Shown piece after piece: positions 50,070 through 63,580 of a stretch of 64,000 bases of DNA. The translations under genes and the position numbers were made by a program. Origin of the DNA: Diprion similis (taxonomy: Eukaryota; Arthropoda; Insecta; Hymenoptera; Diprionidae); NCBI RefSeq assembly GCF_021155765.1, contig NC_060110.1:18746001-18810000 (forward strand), written 5' to 3'. A model generated the notes under the pieces. The model searched no databases and was not told where the DNA came from. It worked only from the letters and a program-made list of their open reading frames with translations. The stretch's first letter is position 1; the number at the start of each line of letters is the position of its first letter.

Positions 50070-51386
50070 CGAATTGATCGGTTCTAAAGTGTTATTGAAG
50101 TTTGTTGTTGTCGGTAACAATCATAGACTTCGTGTTAATTCTTCTTCGAGACGTGGACCGTTGGCGACGACAAAACTCTGGGTCCGACATGTGTTTCCAG
50201 ATCCAAAAACCTATTGATGTCAGAGAACGCTACCAAATTAAGAACCTCGAAAAACACGTCGCATAGTTCCATTAATTACCACACGAGGCACACGAGGTTC
50301 AGTATCGTTGGTATCCATGGACTTGTGGCTTCAACTTCGATTATATAGTATAAGAAGCATAGCCAACTTCAGTCAGATCATAGGGGGCAGCAGTTTTTAT
50401 GGCCACTCAAACGCCACTCCGAAAAATGCGTCATTTGCCAAATAATAAATAATCCCCCTTATTAATTTGTTTTGATGCATTGGATATGTTGCATTTGGTG
50501 AGTAATTAATTAGTTTTCATCATCTCTCGGTGTAAAACAGATTGAGCGGTGGGATAGATTCGGGTTCATACGAGTTGTTGATCGTTTCTCCCAACGCTTT
50601 TCATCAGATATGATAATCCAGGCTTAAATACTTTTGACTGATTTCTGTTGAGATTCTCAAAGATAACAACATACAGACTCCCTCAATAATCATCGAGTCA
50701 ATAGCCTCGACCTCTTCACCCAACGAAAACAAGCACATTAGCATCTTTTTGCCAGATATGTAAACATTCTTGCCTGTCCCTGGCTCTCAAACACAGTCAA
50801 ATATTATTTAATAGTAAATTAATTATGAATCCGGGTTGTGTAATAATGCTACTTATTACTAGGCTCATGTTTAACCCCATAATGATGTATTATTGCAACA
50901 CAATGTCGTCAAACAAAATATTTGCAACGCACACACACACGCATATACATATTGTGTATATTTAAAAATACAATTTTTGCTTCAACAAGTGCTAAATCCA
51001 ATATACCTTGCTAAATATTATTGTTCATAAAACGGTGGTTATTAGGTACTAATTCGTCATAACAAAGTAATACCTATGAATCAATTAATTTCTTCGAAGA
51101 CCTTGTCATTTATGTACGCTGATGAACATGTTCATTTATAAGTTTTTTAATAACTCAAATCACACGCATGTTTTGCTCTCACATGTATGATTTTATTTCT
51201 TTTTCATATTTTTCATTTCATATAAACCCCATGGTAAATTAAATTCGTCTGATGATTTTTAACAAGAACAACCATATAGACATATACCTTCGAATATATT
51301 TGAGCATGTTTATAATATCAGAAAAGAGAAGATTTTTTAAATTTGCTCAGTTTGCATTTCTCTTCCTTTTCTCAGATCAAAGAAGG
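50070..51386. other. Divergent upstream region between the small membrane gene and FRS2
   Basis: No coding exon was recognised. A (CA)n microsatellite lies at about 50929-50945. A CTCAG acceptor at 51371-51375 opens the FRS2 start exon 11 nt before its ATG, so a non-coding FRS2 first exon should lie somewhere in this region. Confidence 0.45.
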
Positions 51387-53080
51387 ATGGGGTGTGTTAA
51401 CAGTCGGGCGGACATTAACGATCTTCATCCAAATATATTTCAAGTGATGAACGTTGATGATCTGGGCAACTTGATAACACCTGGTCAGCTAGAAATAACA
51501 GACTTAGATATAGTTTTGTATCAACGCGGTAAGCAACCAGTTAAGTGGCCTCTACGTTGTTTACGCCGCTATGGCTATGACGCTGAAATATTCAGCTTCG
51601 AATCTGGAAGACGCTGTTCTACTGGGCCCGGCATTTATGCATTCAAGTGCCGTAGGGCTGAACAACTATTCAACCTTGTACAAACCAACATTCAGGTAAT
51701 TGCCCATATACTCTTATCAGATGATTAATCATCCGATAAAAACCTTTCCACATAAATATTATACTTCCAAAACAAAGAAATCTCATACTCTCCACTTGTC
51801 ACTCAGGTTTGCAACAGTAGCGGAGATGATACGATATCGAGGGAACTCCCAGTTGCATCACATCCAGGATCGACGGTAACAATGCGAGTAATGATGCCTT
51901 CGGAGCCCAATTATTTAGACCCAACTCCTGCAAGGAGCAACAGTCGAATAGGTCCGAGATTTTCTCACAGCCAGCAAAATGGAATTGGAAGATTAGGCAG
52001 CGTTGGAAGCAGTAGTGGTCCCATGTCACCCCAGGGTACTATGGGGTCGCCATCACCACCACCTATGCTGCCACCGCCACCTCCAGTTCCCCACCCTCCT
52101 CCGTCCTCTCTCTATGTCAATGAAGAAGTGCTGACATCAGCCACAATCGAACGAGAACACAATAATAACAAAAGCCTTAGAAGAACTATGCAGAGGTATA
52201 TTGCTGTTAATCTTATTACTTAAGGGCAGTTTTAAAACTTCTTCATTTACATTGAATCTTTTAAGTGAAAGTTATTATATTTCACTTAGTTACTAACACA
52301 TAGTTTAAATCAGTACTCCTCAATCTTATTTGCAGGTCTTGTACAGTGAGTAGTACCACGTCTAGTAGTGGTTTTATGGCTTTGGAACCTATGGCTCTAC
52401 CTTTAGCCACCAGTCAAGAATCCAGCTGCCGAAGTAGGCCACCGCCTCTTCCAATGGCATCTTACATAAATGTTGATTTGAGCAGTGATGCCAGCCCACT
52501 CTCTCCGTCGCACAGTATTTCTGATTCAACACCTTTGCGAGAAGAAGCTAGCGAGCTTGACGGTGCTCAACATGCCTACATGAATATCAGTCCCGGGCAA
52601 GAACATTATGATACTGCAACCAGTACAATGCGCACATCGTTACCACAGATACAACCTGACTGGGAGGATGAGCCTAGGCATTGCTATGCAAATCTTGAAT
52701 CTAGTGATATAGAAGGATTGAGGAAAAGATTCTCAGGGATATCTACTGCTGAGAAGTCTCCGCTGCTTCCCACCACTCCACCTGCTGGGCCAGTCAGAGA
52801 GGTGAATTATGCAGTTCTGGACCTTGACCAAAAACATAACGCAACAGCTGTGAGCTCAGAAGGTAATGTGAATCCTGCAAATACTCTAATTCCACCTGAT
52901 TCACCTAACAAACCGTTAAAAGGGTATGCGACAATAGATTTTAATAAAACTACGGCCCTTTCTCATTCTGTTAATCCTAATCTTGTCAATGACAATGAGG
53001 GATCTCGGAAAACCAGACACAATTCAACGATCAATGACTTGTCAGCTCCATCTAGACATAGCTCATCTATTAGCGAGTGA
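51387..53080 (+). CDS. FRS2: FRS2-type FGF-receptor-substrate docking protein, 480 aa, three exons
   Basis: FRS2 proteins sit on the inner plasma membrane, bind receptor tyrosine kinases through a PTB domain and recruit GRB2 and SHP2. Exons 51387-51695, 51807-52195 and 52336-53080 join in phases 0 and 2. The start MGCVNSR is an N-myristoylation signal (Gly2) with a palmitoylatable Cys3. Residues about 14-105 are the IRS-type PTB domain: FQVMNVDDLGN, then LRRYGYDAEIFSFESGRRC, then GIYAFKCRRAEQLFNLVQ. A disordered tail follows with a Pro-rich stretch at about 185-203. It carries Tyr motifs of the GRB2 pYxN type at Y206 (YVNE), Y276 (YINV), Y314 (YMNI) and Y350 (YANL), plus Y391 (YAVL) and Y430 (YATI), which could suit SHP2 or other SH2 domains. 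The assignment to FRS2/3 over DOK or IRS rests on the N-terminal lipidation signal without a PH domain. Confidence 0.92.
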
Positions 53081-53244
53081 CCCATACTATTACGTACCTT
53101 TATTACGCTACAGGTATTTCTGAAGAAAGTTTCTTTAAAAAACGACTCATGGCTTCGTACAATATGCCTGCTTGTATAGCTTGTCACGTTTGAACAAGAA
53201 TTTCTCACAGAAGAAATGTTGTAGGTAGCATAAATACGACTCTA

Positions 53245-53250
53245 AATAAA
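53245..53250 (+). terminator. Possible FRS2 polyadenylation signal (proximal)
   Basis: An AATAAA lies 164 nt after the FRS2 stop. A second AATAAA at 54606-54611 could end a longer 3' UTR. Confidence 0.35.
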
Positions 53251-56200
53251 TTACTGATCTTTTTATTGATATGGGCTATGTTTCTAAGAAACTATACAAT
53301 TTTTTATCTACGACTATGTTGTGAACATGATATAAGACAACAAGATGTATTGAAACTAATGATTCAATTAAGTTTTCTCATTTACAAAGATACAGTGATA
53401 TTCATATCTCTTAGCAAACATATTTAAAAAAAACTAGGAGGTTTGAATGTTATACGATGTATCGAAATACCAAGAATTCAATCTAAAGCTCAATATGGAT
53501 ACAGATTCATATTTTAGTCTACCCTGTATTTTCATTTGAAGTGTAACCCGATGGGTTACGCCTTATCTCGATCGTTTTAGTACCCCTAATAAAACAAATT
53601 TTCAGCAAATATTTTCGTACTATATATATAGTAATGATACTGTGTGCAGCTGAAAAATGATCCTTCTCAAAATGAAACAACGAAACAGAAAATTTAATGC
53701 TTATCAATGGCGAATCATTAGTTTTTTCATGTATAAACAAATTTTTGGTTTCGATTTTCATACTTCATTTTTTATTTCTTAGAGAGAGTTGGAGGCTGAC
53801 CTTTTCAATTGAGGAAAAAAAATGCTCAATAGTACATTTACTGTTGATATTGTAGTGTATATCTTTAAGTGTCAGCTGATGAGGTTTTCCATTCTATTTG
53901 ATATATTTCAATTCTACATATTACTGATCTTATATCGTGTACATGCACATACTCGTATTGATACAGTTTAAAAGCAGTTGACTCAGTGATATGATACGTA
54001 AATGTGATAGGTGTAAGGCCTATGAATTGATAGTAAAATAAGTACCACAAGACTCGTTCGAATATGTAATATATGTTTGATTGGTGAGGAGCTTGAGAGA
54101 CATTCTGCCAAAATTGTAAGTAGCTTATTTTTGGACCATACGGCTTTTATGTCTGTTATTTAAGCATAGACAAAACGTTATTTACAACGTAAATTTTTTT
54201 ATTGGAATCAACTAAACCTTCAAGAAATCTGCCATTTCTGAAATTTTACTTTAATGCTCACAGAAATATCTTATCAATTCATGTCAGCAACGTATTGCTC
54301 AAATTAATAGAAGCAGATATGAAAAAAGAATCGGAATATTTCAGGAATTTCAAGGTTCAAAATTATTTATATATTAATATGTTACACATATGTACGTTAC
54401 TGCTAATGCAACCTTACTGAAGTCTTGAACGAAATTAGAATCTAATAATTTCACGTTCGTCACAGTGTACTGTTTTCACTGATCAATGCCATGCATATCG
54501 GTATGGATGGTCCCTGGTCTGTAAGAAATACTTAGTGTAGCTTTCCCAAATTGATTAGATATTTAGATAATTGTAAGAAATATTTATGTTAAGAGCCAAT
54601 TTGTAAATAAAGTCTATAACTTGTTTCGTACGAGTCTTGTGTTAAGAAAATATTATGTAACAGACAATTAATAGCAGTGGTATATTAGGTATAGGTATAT
54701 GCCAAAAGAATATTAAATGTATGTATAATACAGGCCAAAGAAATTAGCATAACCAGATTTTTTAATAAGCAAATAAATTTCTGGTACTTCCTTTGAGGAC
54801 ATAATATATTTTTAAATATTTATTCACAAACGTTGCATCAAATACCTGACAGCATGTTGTTGGTGTTTCATACGCACAATAATGAGATTCATCAAATTAC
54901 ATATACACTGAATATATATGTATATTTTTTTCCTGTTTTTGAATCAACGTACATAATCTGGCAAATTTTCTACACAAACGGGGAAGTGAAATTGAATATT
55001 TTGTAATTCGGTTTTACCTTTATGTCCTCAATATGAATGCTTACCAAAGCGCCATAGAGCACTTGCTCTCTAATCGAACTAAATGAAAGATGTATAAAAC
55101 TATTTTGTAATCATAATTCTCTAGACAAATGTACATTGGAAAAAGCACAAGGTTTTTAGAGATCAAGTATTCCATTCTGATATACAATATGTTAGACAAC
55201 CATAGAGAATAATTACGAGATTTGAGTTAATCCACATCCGTAGATACAATCTGGTTGCAATGAAATAATTTCTTCCACAAATACAATAATTCCATCCCAA
55301 TTAGTTCGGATTTTTGTGAAATTTGAAGGTGATTTAGAGACAGTTCTATATTCCACAAATATTTTATCAAGTAGCATGACAAAAGTCTGAAGAAATATTG
55401 GGGTGAAAATGAATTTCTGATAATTGAAATACATACTGTGATTTAGTAAACTATAATTATAGTGAATTTTATAACTTTTCTTAGGTATTTTATTTATTTT
55501 TGCATAAAATGGCAGCAATTATAATTATTTTAAATGTCTGAAATCTTGCGAGCTCTATGGTATACTAATATATTAGCTTCTGAAATCATGGTGAAATAGA
55601 ATTTTGGTTATAATGGTATGGGATATTCAAAGCATACCGCACATGTCATCGATAGTAGGGATCTCCTTGTCAGGCATAGACATTGCTTATGGCCTATATT
55701 ATGTTATTTATTATTTTTATAAGCTGTGCGAAATTATATTTAGATGTTAACCAAGATGAAAATTGTCATATACATATGTAGACTAAGCATTAAATTCTAG
55801 GTATCCAAAGTTTTGACCAGCCAAAGAATTTATCGATTCTGTTGCTTTAGCTCAGTGCATGATTTACCTTTTGTAAGATGTTACTTTTTATTATTATTGT
55901 TGCTATTATTATCATTATGCATAAGTATGAGATTATAAAAGCGTACTGTTATAATCTAAGGAAATATTGTGACAAGAAATGGAGCATTGAGATATATACG
56001 GGGTAAAGTGTAGCCTGAAATTGCAGATCCAATTGATTTGAATATCTGTAGCTATAGCTTTTCACCAAGCCTAAACAGAATAAACATCGAACTGATTTTA
56101 TTAAAAATCTATTTAACAGAAATTTTACATGAGCAAATGAATGAAATATTTCTTATCCCCGATAAAGCAATGTATTTAGAAACAAATTTTGTAAATACAG

Positions 56201-58531
56201 TAGTACTTCTAAATCTCATCCCCCTTATTTCGACAACAGGTCGTGCCAAAAAAATAATATTTATTTTGTAATTGTACATTCTAAATTAGCATAAATAAAA
56301 TGTCAAATTAGCTGTAAAAATTAAGAATAGATGAAACACCTCGTTAAGTTGGAAAAAAAAATAGAAATCTAAAAACTAAAAAAAAAAGAAATAAAAAAAA
56401 ACGCAAGTACCAAACAATAAAGAAAGAAGCATTGCTCCATTTTTTCAGCTACAATGACACAACCATGTTTGCTATAGGCATGTACATCGAACTGATTTTT
56501 TATTGAGATAATAAATATATTATATGTATGCAAAATTAGGTATTAGATCTATATTACACAGTCGAAGTAAAGGGCCACTCTCAACTGCCAAAAACTTATT
56601 GAAGCAGTTTTACATCTGTAACAACTTCAACTTGCGACTCAACTACTGCTACACTTTTCGCAACTCCTCAATGAAAACTTCTTTTTTGCTAGGATTCAAA
56701 CACCTAATTTAATCTCTTGCAAGATTTCGTTATAATCGTGAATAATATTACACATTCCACCTCTGAAACTGAGTTCCTATAAATGAAACAAAACATAAAA
56801 AAAGTAATGCTAGTAGCATTTCAAGTTGTACAATACATTTTACATTTTCTTTTCACGACTAACCGATATATAATTGGCAACTATTTAGAGTACAAGAATG
56901 TTTTGATAAGTATTAAGAAAACAGATACTAGATTACACATGAAATAATTCAGTTATTTCTAACAGCTATCTTCTCCGAGTAAAGCTAGTCACCATTATCC
57001 CAAAACCGAAGCAATGAGTATTGCGCGTCATTAGATCAAATTGCAATGCAGCATACGTCTGTGTTAGGCACCTTAATTAAGTAAACAGTTGAATCACTGC
57101 GTATAGGCAGTACTTGCAGAAAGGGAAGAAATTTCTGCTCTGAAGTTGATTTGATAATGGTAGTTGAGATATGACCTAATTCGCATAGCACGTACAATAT
57201 AAAACAGTATGCGATTCATGGATTTGTAGAAATAAAAAATAGTGACTTCAGGCTATAGAGTCGGACAAAAGTGGATAAGTAAAAGGTAATTCCACCATTA
57301 CTTTTGGAATACTGACTACGTAACATCTGATACCAGATTTTCATCTATTACCAGAGTTAATCTACATTTAATATGCAAAGTTATTAAAATGAATAGTGAA
57401 AAAAATCACAGTTGATAGTGTATCGACTTTTTTTCGTAGTAATACTTACCAAGAATTTGGTGTCGAGATGAATAGGTTGCAGATATTCTATTACCTGTTT
57501 GACACATCGAATACGTTTTCCCAACGAGAAGTGCTCTGTTGTTTATTTTTATAAATCCATCATCAGGATATATCTAACATCAATGCATATTTTAATAAAC
57601 TGTAGCTTATAGAATTATTTTATAAATAATTGTACATAAACAATCAAAGAAGCACATTTCATTTAATTGATTTGTGCCTCATTTTGAAATCATAACATAT
57701 GGAATATACGAAAATGTTGTACAAGATCATGGTTTTATTACTTATAACAATACTTTGAAAATTACCTCATTCCTGTCAGAAAATTTCAACACTGATTAAC
57801 AGGATACCAACCATCACCTGACAGTTTATGTATGATTTCGTAACATCACAGCTGCTACATGGTGAAGAAGAAAAATCATTGCAAGCTGCTCTAGCCAATC
57901 AGTTGTGAAAATAATGAATTCGTGAATCAGAAGATTGAATCCAACATCTAAAATTGTGCTAGTGATAATTTAAACAACCTTCAGAAAGTTTACTTCCGCG
58001 ATGTTATTTTTGGCATACAGAACACTCACAGTGGCAAAAAGTGGAACGTTTTTCAAGAGGAAAGGATTGATCTAAAATGATGAAACATAAGTTTTGTTGA
58101 AGAAAGAATATTTATTAAAAATATTAACAAATTCGGCTACATTCGATATAAGTTGTATTAATCGCTACGGCATTGTAATCAATCCACAGGATAACAGTTT
58201 TATTACATAAAATTAGAACATATAGACGTGACTGTACAGTAAAAATGGTAATCGGTGTTAATCACTGTATTGATAGAATATTAGCATTTGATTATTTTTT
58301 TTATGAATACACCATTACCTGACATCTTGTTGATGATGGCTGACAAAGTGTATCAGAGTGAAATGCGATACGAGGCCAATTCGTGAACCATTGACCAACT
58401 GCTTGACAATAAAATCCCAATAACTAAATAATATCACAATAATTCGATGAATTTTCGAAGAAATGAGACAATTATAAAAATAATACAATAATATTATTGT
58501 ATAGAAATATCGTTTATTACTGTGAAATTGT
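53251..58531. other. Long AT-rich stretch between FRS2 and the ankyrin gene
   Basis: It includes the probable long FRS2 3' UTR on the left and the ankyrin gene's 3' UTR on the right. A minus-strand AATAAA (TTTATT at 58513-58518) sits 13 nt past the ankyrin stop, with another at 58111-58116. Several open stretches of 60-100 codons (for example 55213-55518 minus) have low-complexity, AT-driven composition and are not supported as genes. Confidence 0.45.
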
Positions 58532-61389
58532 TCAAGCAGCAAGCTGACGACGTCTCGTTAGCTCATGATTAATTAATACAGATATATCAGGATGACGATG
58601 TAAAGTAGTGACACAGTAATTAGCAGTTTGACTAGGATCAGCACCAGCTTTCAACAAAAGTTTTACTGCGTTTACAAAACCGCTTTCAGCGGCAACTTGC
58701 AGCGATGTTAATCCGTCATCATTAGTTTTCTCCAACTGTGCCAAAGGCGAAGTAACCAGTAGTGAAACAGTCTGATGAAAGCCTCTTGCAGAAGCTAAAT
58801 GCAGCGGAGTGTTACCACCTGCATCCTGTAAGCTTGGATCTTCCCCAAGTTTAAGCAGACTATCAACTACTTCGGACTGATTTTTTCTCGCTGCAATGTG
58901 TAAAGGTGTTTCACCATATCTGGATGTTATACCGGTAGGTGTATGAGGGATCAGAAGGAAAGCTGTATTGAGTGCGCCACACTCTAGAGCTTCGTGCAGA
59001 GGAGTTTCGCCACGGTCATTTTTTTGAGCTGGATCCGCTCCAGCTTCCAAAAGTGTTCTTATCATGGGTTCAATTTCTACTTTATGACTGTTGCCAAATG
59101 TTGAAGATGACGCCAACAGATGCAGAGCACTTCTTCCTTGATGATCTTTGGCATCGACTGGACCAACCTTTGCGAGGAGTTCTAGTGTTTTTAAAGCTAT
59201 GTCAAAATTGTGATGAAGACTCTTTGAACTTTGCGCATTCGCCAGCTGCCGTGTCAAAATGTGCAACGCCGTCAACCCCCCACCAGCTTCTTTCACCGTC
59301 GATGGACATCCATATTTAAGTAGCTCTTCTACTATCTCAAATACGCTTGATGGGCTGCCATTTATTATCGCACGATGAAGCGCAGTCTCACCACGTGGAG
59401 AACGGACCCCAGGATCACAGCCATTTGAAAGTAAGACCCTATATTCGCGATAAATGAATTAGAAAACAATTTTGCTTTTGAATTATTATTACAAAAAAAA
59501 AAAAACAGTATGAGTCAGTTCAAAACTGAAAATGATACGGGAGAACAGTTTAAAACAGAAATTTCATAAGCTTGAAATGTAACGGAAATTTAGAAAAAAT
59601 GTTAGCAGATGAAAATGTGGTAAAATCCGGAAATTTTCGAACGTATAGCGTTAAGTACAGATTTGTTTTGAAAGCAATTCCTTAACTGCGTTGTTAGAAG
59701 TTCAAAGTTATTTTCATTTTAGTGTATTAGTTTGTGGATTAATATTACGAATATTGTTTAAAAAATATACATTTTCGTCGAGTTAGATTGAAAGAATTTC
59801 TGGAACTTTATTGAAAATGAACGTCAAGATGACAACGGGATATAACGTACATACAAAGTGTTTGTAAACTGACTTGATTGTTCAAAAAGTTCTAGCTTCT
59901 CAATAAAAAAAAAAAAGAAAAAACATCTTACGATTGTTAAATACATACGCCCGCAGGATTTATTCGTTTATAGTATCGAAGTACGTATGTTCGTTCAGTA
60001 AATTCAATCGTTACGAATGTTTGAATATTATGCGTGACACGCGCGTATTGAATTCGTACAACAATAATGCACCGCGTAAGCGAAAAAATAATTGCGTTTA
60101 TATTAATGCATACGATCAAATGCAGTAAGCAACACAGAAGAGGGGACACAATATTTATATGTATGTACATTACATGCCTACATATGTATGTATATTTAAT
60201 GCAACGTGTGAAATCGGGGTGTTACTTTTTGTTAGTCCAGGATGCCGCATACCGCATGCCTATACTCTTTACACATTCTATCTGTTACTATTTCTTTTTA
60301 CCTCAGAACCGGGAGGTTGTGATTTGTTGCCGCCACAAGTAACGGCGGATCCCCCGAAACGTTCCAATCCGGTTCGTCAATATTTTGAACAACGCCGCGT
60401 GCCACGAGCATCTCGATGCTCTTTGCATCTCCAGTACGAACTGCCTCGTGAAAACTCATCGCGCATCCCGGGTCGTAATCATCAAAGTTTTCTTTGTTCA
60501 AAAATTCGGCGACCCCGCCTCTTTCGTCGAGTGAATCAGAGCCCCTTGTTTCGGGAAAAAAAGAATTCCCTTTTGATCTATAAACGTTTTGATGCGTCTT
60601 GATCTGATCTCTGGACTTCGACACCTGGATCCCATTTTCTGTATTGCACTCATCCGGCGATTCAGAGGCACATTCGTGGAACGGGATACTAATTTTCACT
60701 CCGTTTTCTTGAAAGTTATTACGATTGACAGAAGGCAATGGATCCCTGTCGATAAGTAATTCTTGGGAAATGGCTAGCTTTTCGCTTTTGTTCTCGTCTG
60801 TAAGATTACAGCTCAGATCTTTCTCTTCGCGGATATTGCCGTCCGAGGTAGACGGTGATTGTGGATCGAAAGAAACGGCAGCTATCAATTCTGTGGATAA
60901 TTTTTCAACGTTGAAACTATCTTTAAACGGTTTATCGTCGGTTTTTGTATCCGCTGTTTTAGAAACATTACAATTCTGTACATCAATGGTCGAAAGAGTT
61001 TCTTCCATGTCCGAAACGATCTTCTCTACATTTTTTTGCCTACGACGTATCAAACACGTTTCCGATAAGTTCCCTTGTTCGGAGCTTGTGCAATTCCCTT
61101 CGCCTTTATTAACCACTATGTTTCCTACGTCGGCACATCGACCTGTTGTCGAAGAATTCACAGTTTTAGAACCTGCACTAGCCTCGGTGAGTGGTAATTC
61201 CTCGGACTTTCGACTTGCGGCTTGAGAACTTTCATCCGCAGCTCCGTTTTCGAAGCTCGAATTATTTACGGATTCATCCAAAGTTGTCGCTACAATTTTT
61301 TGCGAAGTGAAATTCACCGGCACATCGCAATTCTTAACGTCTTCTTGCCGGCATGGAGAAATCGTATCGTCGTCGTACGCGGCGGTCAT
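58532..61389 (-). CDS. Ankyrin-repeat protein with long acidic disordered N-terminus, 664 aa, two exons
   Basis: Minus-strand exons 61389-60302 and 59438-58532 join in phase 2 to give 664 aa. Residues 1 to about 310 are hydrophilic, Asp/Glu/Ser/Asn-rich and probably disordered. From about 312 on there is a continuous run of roughly nine ankyrin repeats, with typical cores such as GETALHRAI, GRSALHLLAS, RGETPLHEALECG, YGETPLHIAARKN, GNTPLHLASARG and DDGLTSLQVAAESG. A short basic end (HELTRRRQLAA) follows; no SOCS box, death domain or kinase is visible. It probably acts as a protein-binding adaptor, but the partner and pathway cannot be read from the sequence. The start ATG lies in a good context (AAAAATGACC). 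I considered IkB/Cactus and rejected it because there is no DSGxxS degron and the N-terminus is too long. Confidence 0.85.
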
Positions 61390-63454
61390 TTTTCAAAAAC
61401 CGTAGATTTTTATTACTATAAAAGTAATTTTAGTCAGCTATTAATATTGTTATTATTAATAATAATAATAATAACAACAACAACACAACAATGAGCGTTT
61501 TATAATTATAGTTTATTAATTCTGAATCGTTAATTCACGTATTCGAACTTTTCCGCCCGCAATTCACCGTCCGACTTCTTCATTCACCTGTACGGCGGTC
61601 AATTCTCGAATGTCTGATACTCGGTCGCAAGAACACGATTCGCGGTAGGCGTAAGAAGACGACGGAGACGACTAAAAGAGACTAAACTAAAACGCGTCCA
61701 CGCGATGCACACTGCAACCTCCCCTCCTCGACAGAACACGACGAAACTCACCCGAGCATAGGCGTCGACATTGAGGAATGCAAAGAAATTTTATGAAATA
61801 AGGAAATTTGAGATGGTTCCTCCGTATCTTACGATCATCGATTGATTGCGGTTGACGATTTAGTTAATTGTTAATAATCTGAAAACGATAAAACTTATAT
61901 TATCAAAACTTTGAATAACTAAAAGGAAGTTAACTTATTGTTGCTTGTATCAAATTATCTGTAGGACTCCGCAGTCTGTATTTGCACAAGTGTTGTTCAC
62001 CGCTTGAAGCTACTTCGTGGTAAATTTACAATAGAATATTTTGCTTTGCGTTAATTAAACGACTTATTCGCGTCGTGACAAATGGAAACTAATGTGCATG
62101 TTGTAATACGATACGTCGATAAACGATTATTACAAGATACTTAAGCAGATATGACAGTGCGCTGTATTCTTGTCTTTGCAGTGCATACGCCCGCCTTCTC
62201 GTGCCTCTAATAAAAATGCTGGTTAAAACAATTAACCGTAATAACAAGACTTGATACAAAATGTTACTTCGAGCGTTACTAACGATCGTGTGACGTCGGA
62301 TAGAGATTATGCGTGTACATTATATCGAATACTGTTGATAAAATACGTTTGCAGCACCTGGTACATCATTTCATTTTACTATTATTATTATTCGACATAT
62401 TTTGAGTATTTTCATAGATTATAAATAGTTTCCGCCGCACATACTTCAAAGGTCAATACTTCGACGATATTAAATATTAAATGTATACCATAAAGAGAAA
62501 TTTACATGCCGCGCAGTATTTAAAACGTCCAATACGATTATTCAAATATAAATGTATTATCGGTATAATATTAATGATTTTGGAACAGAATGAAAATTAA
62601 AACGACCGACATGTCTCCAAATCCTCACGCTCCAATTCTTTGTCTTACGTTATCTTATACGACCAGCCGTGCATACATCGAAATTCTGATCCAGAGGTTA
62701 CAGTGTTTTTACTTCTAAAAATGAACCTTCCACCCGCTGGGCGGCCAGTCAGAACATAATCCGTCCCTTCCTCGGCCTTTTTCTAAAGGTGGGGAATATA
62801 CCTGACTCTATTTGCTAATACAGATCGAACACGTAGTCTGTCTACCTTTTACCGAGATCTTCAAATACTCTTGTTTCTAGTTCTAGTCGACACATCATCT
62901 ACAAGAAAATCTTATCTCTACGAAACAAAGCTAATAACAGTATACACTAAGACTGTAAAACACTTGAGAAGTCTGATAATGGACGATAACTGTATACATA
63001 TGTACAACAAATACGAATTTTTAGCAGGAAGTGTTTAGAGAGATTAGAAAGTACCTAGCTTCTAATGTTACATCAGGAAAAAAACGACCTATAATGCATT
63101 CGTATACGCAGCAAAACGGTTATACATCTCTTGCATGAATCTACCTCGAAAGAAGTCCCAAAGTACCGGATGTGCATGAAAGATGATTAAATGACACTTG
63201 ACCGTTTTATGTGAGCGTGTATTTTCATGATGCGTTTGCTTGAATATTCATTGCGTAAGCATTTCGCGTTTTGTAATGAAGAAGAATGCAACGGCTTCTT
63301 CAAAACTAACGGTCTGATCTCCCGACCATAGTAGCCAAGTGTATAGCGACAGATCCAGCCTGAACGACGCGTATGTACTTGAATAAGAGAAATCTTTTTC
63401 CAAAGCTATACCACATGTGCACATGTGCGTGAAACAGCTTCTTCTCCCCTTGCG
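61390..63454. other. Upstream region of the ankyrin gene
   Basis: The part up to about 61.8 kb is GC/CpG-richer and is the likely promoter and 5' UTR of the minus-strand ankyrin gene. The remainder is AT-rich with no recognised exon. Confidence 0.45.
61451..61490. repeat. Trinucleotide microsatellite (AAT)n-(AAC)n
   Basis: A compound AAT then AAC repeat lies about 65-100 bp upstream of the ankyrin gene's start codon, within its probable 5' UTR. Confidence 0.75.
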
Positions 63455-63580
63455 TTACATTAACTTTTTTTTGCCCTGCTTAAATCTTATGGATGAAGGT
63501 TTGTCCGACTCGCTTGTCAACGGTTCTGGGGCCAAGGGCTTAAGGATGGCAGGATAGAAGGGCCCTTTATGCGTGGCCAT
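63455..63580 (-). CDS. Possible short ORF or last exon of an unknown gene
   Basis: An open frame starts at an ATG at 63580 and ends with TAA at 63455, giving 41 residues. It is rich in Pro, Lys and Ser (GPFYPAILKPLAPEPLTSES) with a basic end KQGKKKLM. Composition is more protein-like than that of neighbouring open stretches, and the frame stays open upstream to 63703. No clear acceptor or polyadenylation signal was found. It may be the end of a gene lying beyond the right edge, or chance. Confidence 0.2.
   Translation of the reverse strand: MATHKGPFYPAILKPLAPEPLTSESDKPSSIRFKQGKKKLM

Noticed and set aside
55213..55518. 101-codon minus-strand frame in the FRS2-ankyrin interval
   Set aside because: Low-complexity, AT-driven composition (Ile, Lys, Tyr, Phe) and no domain.
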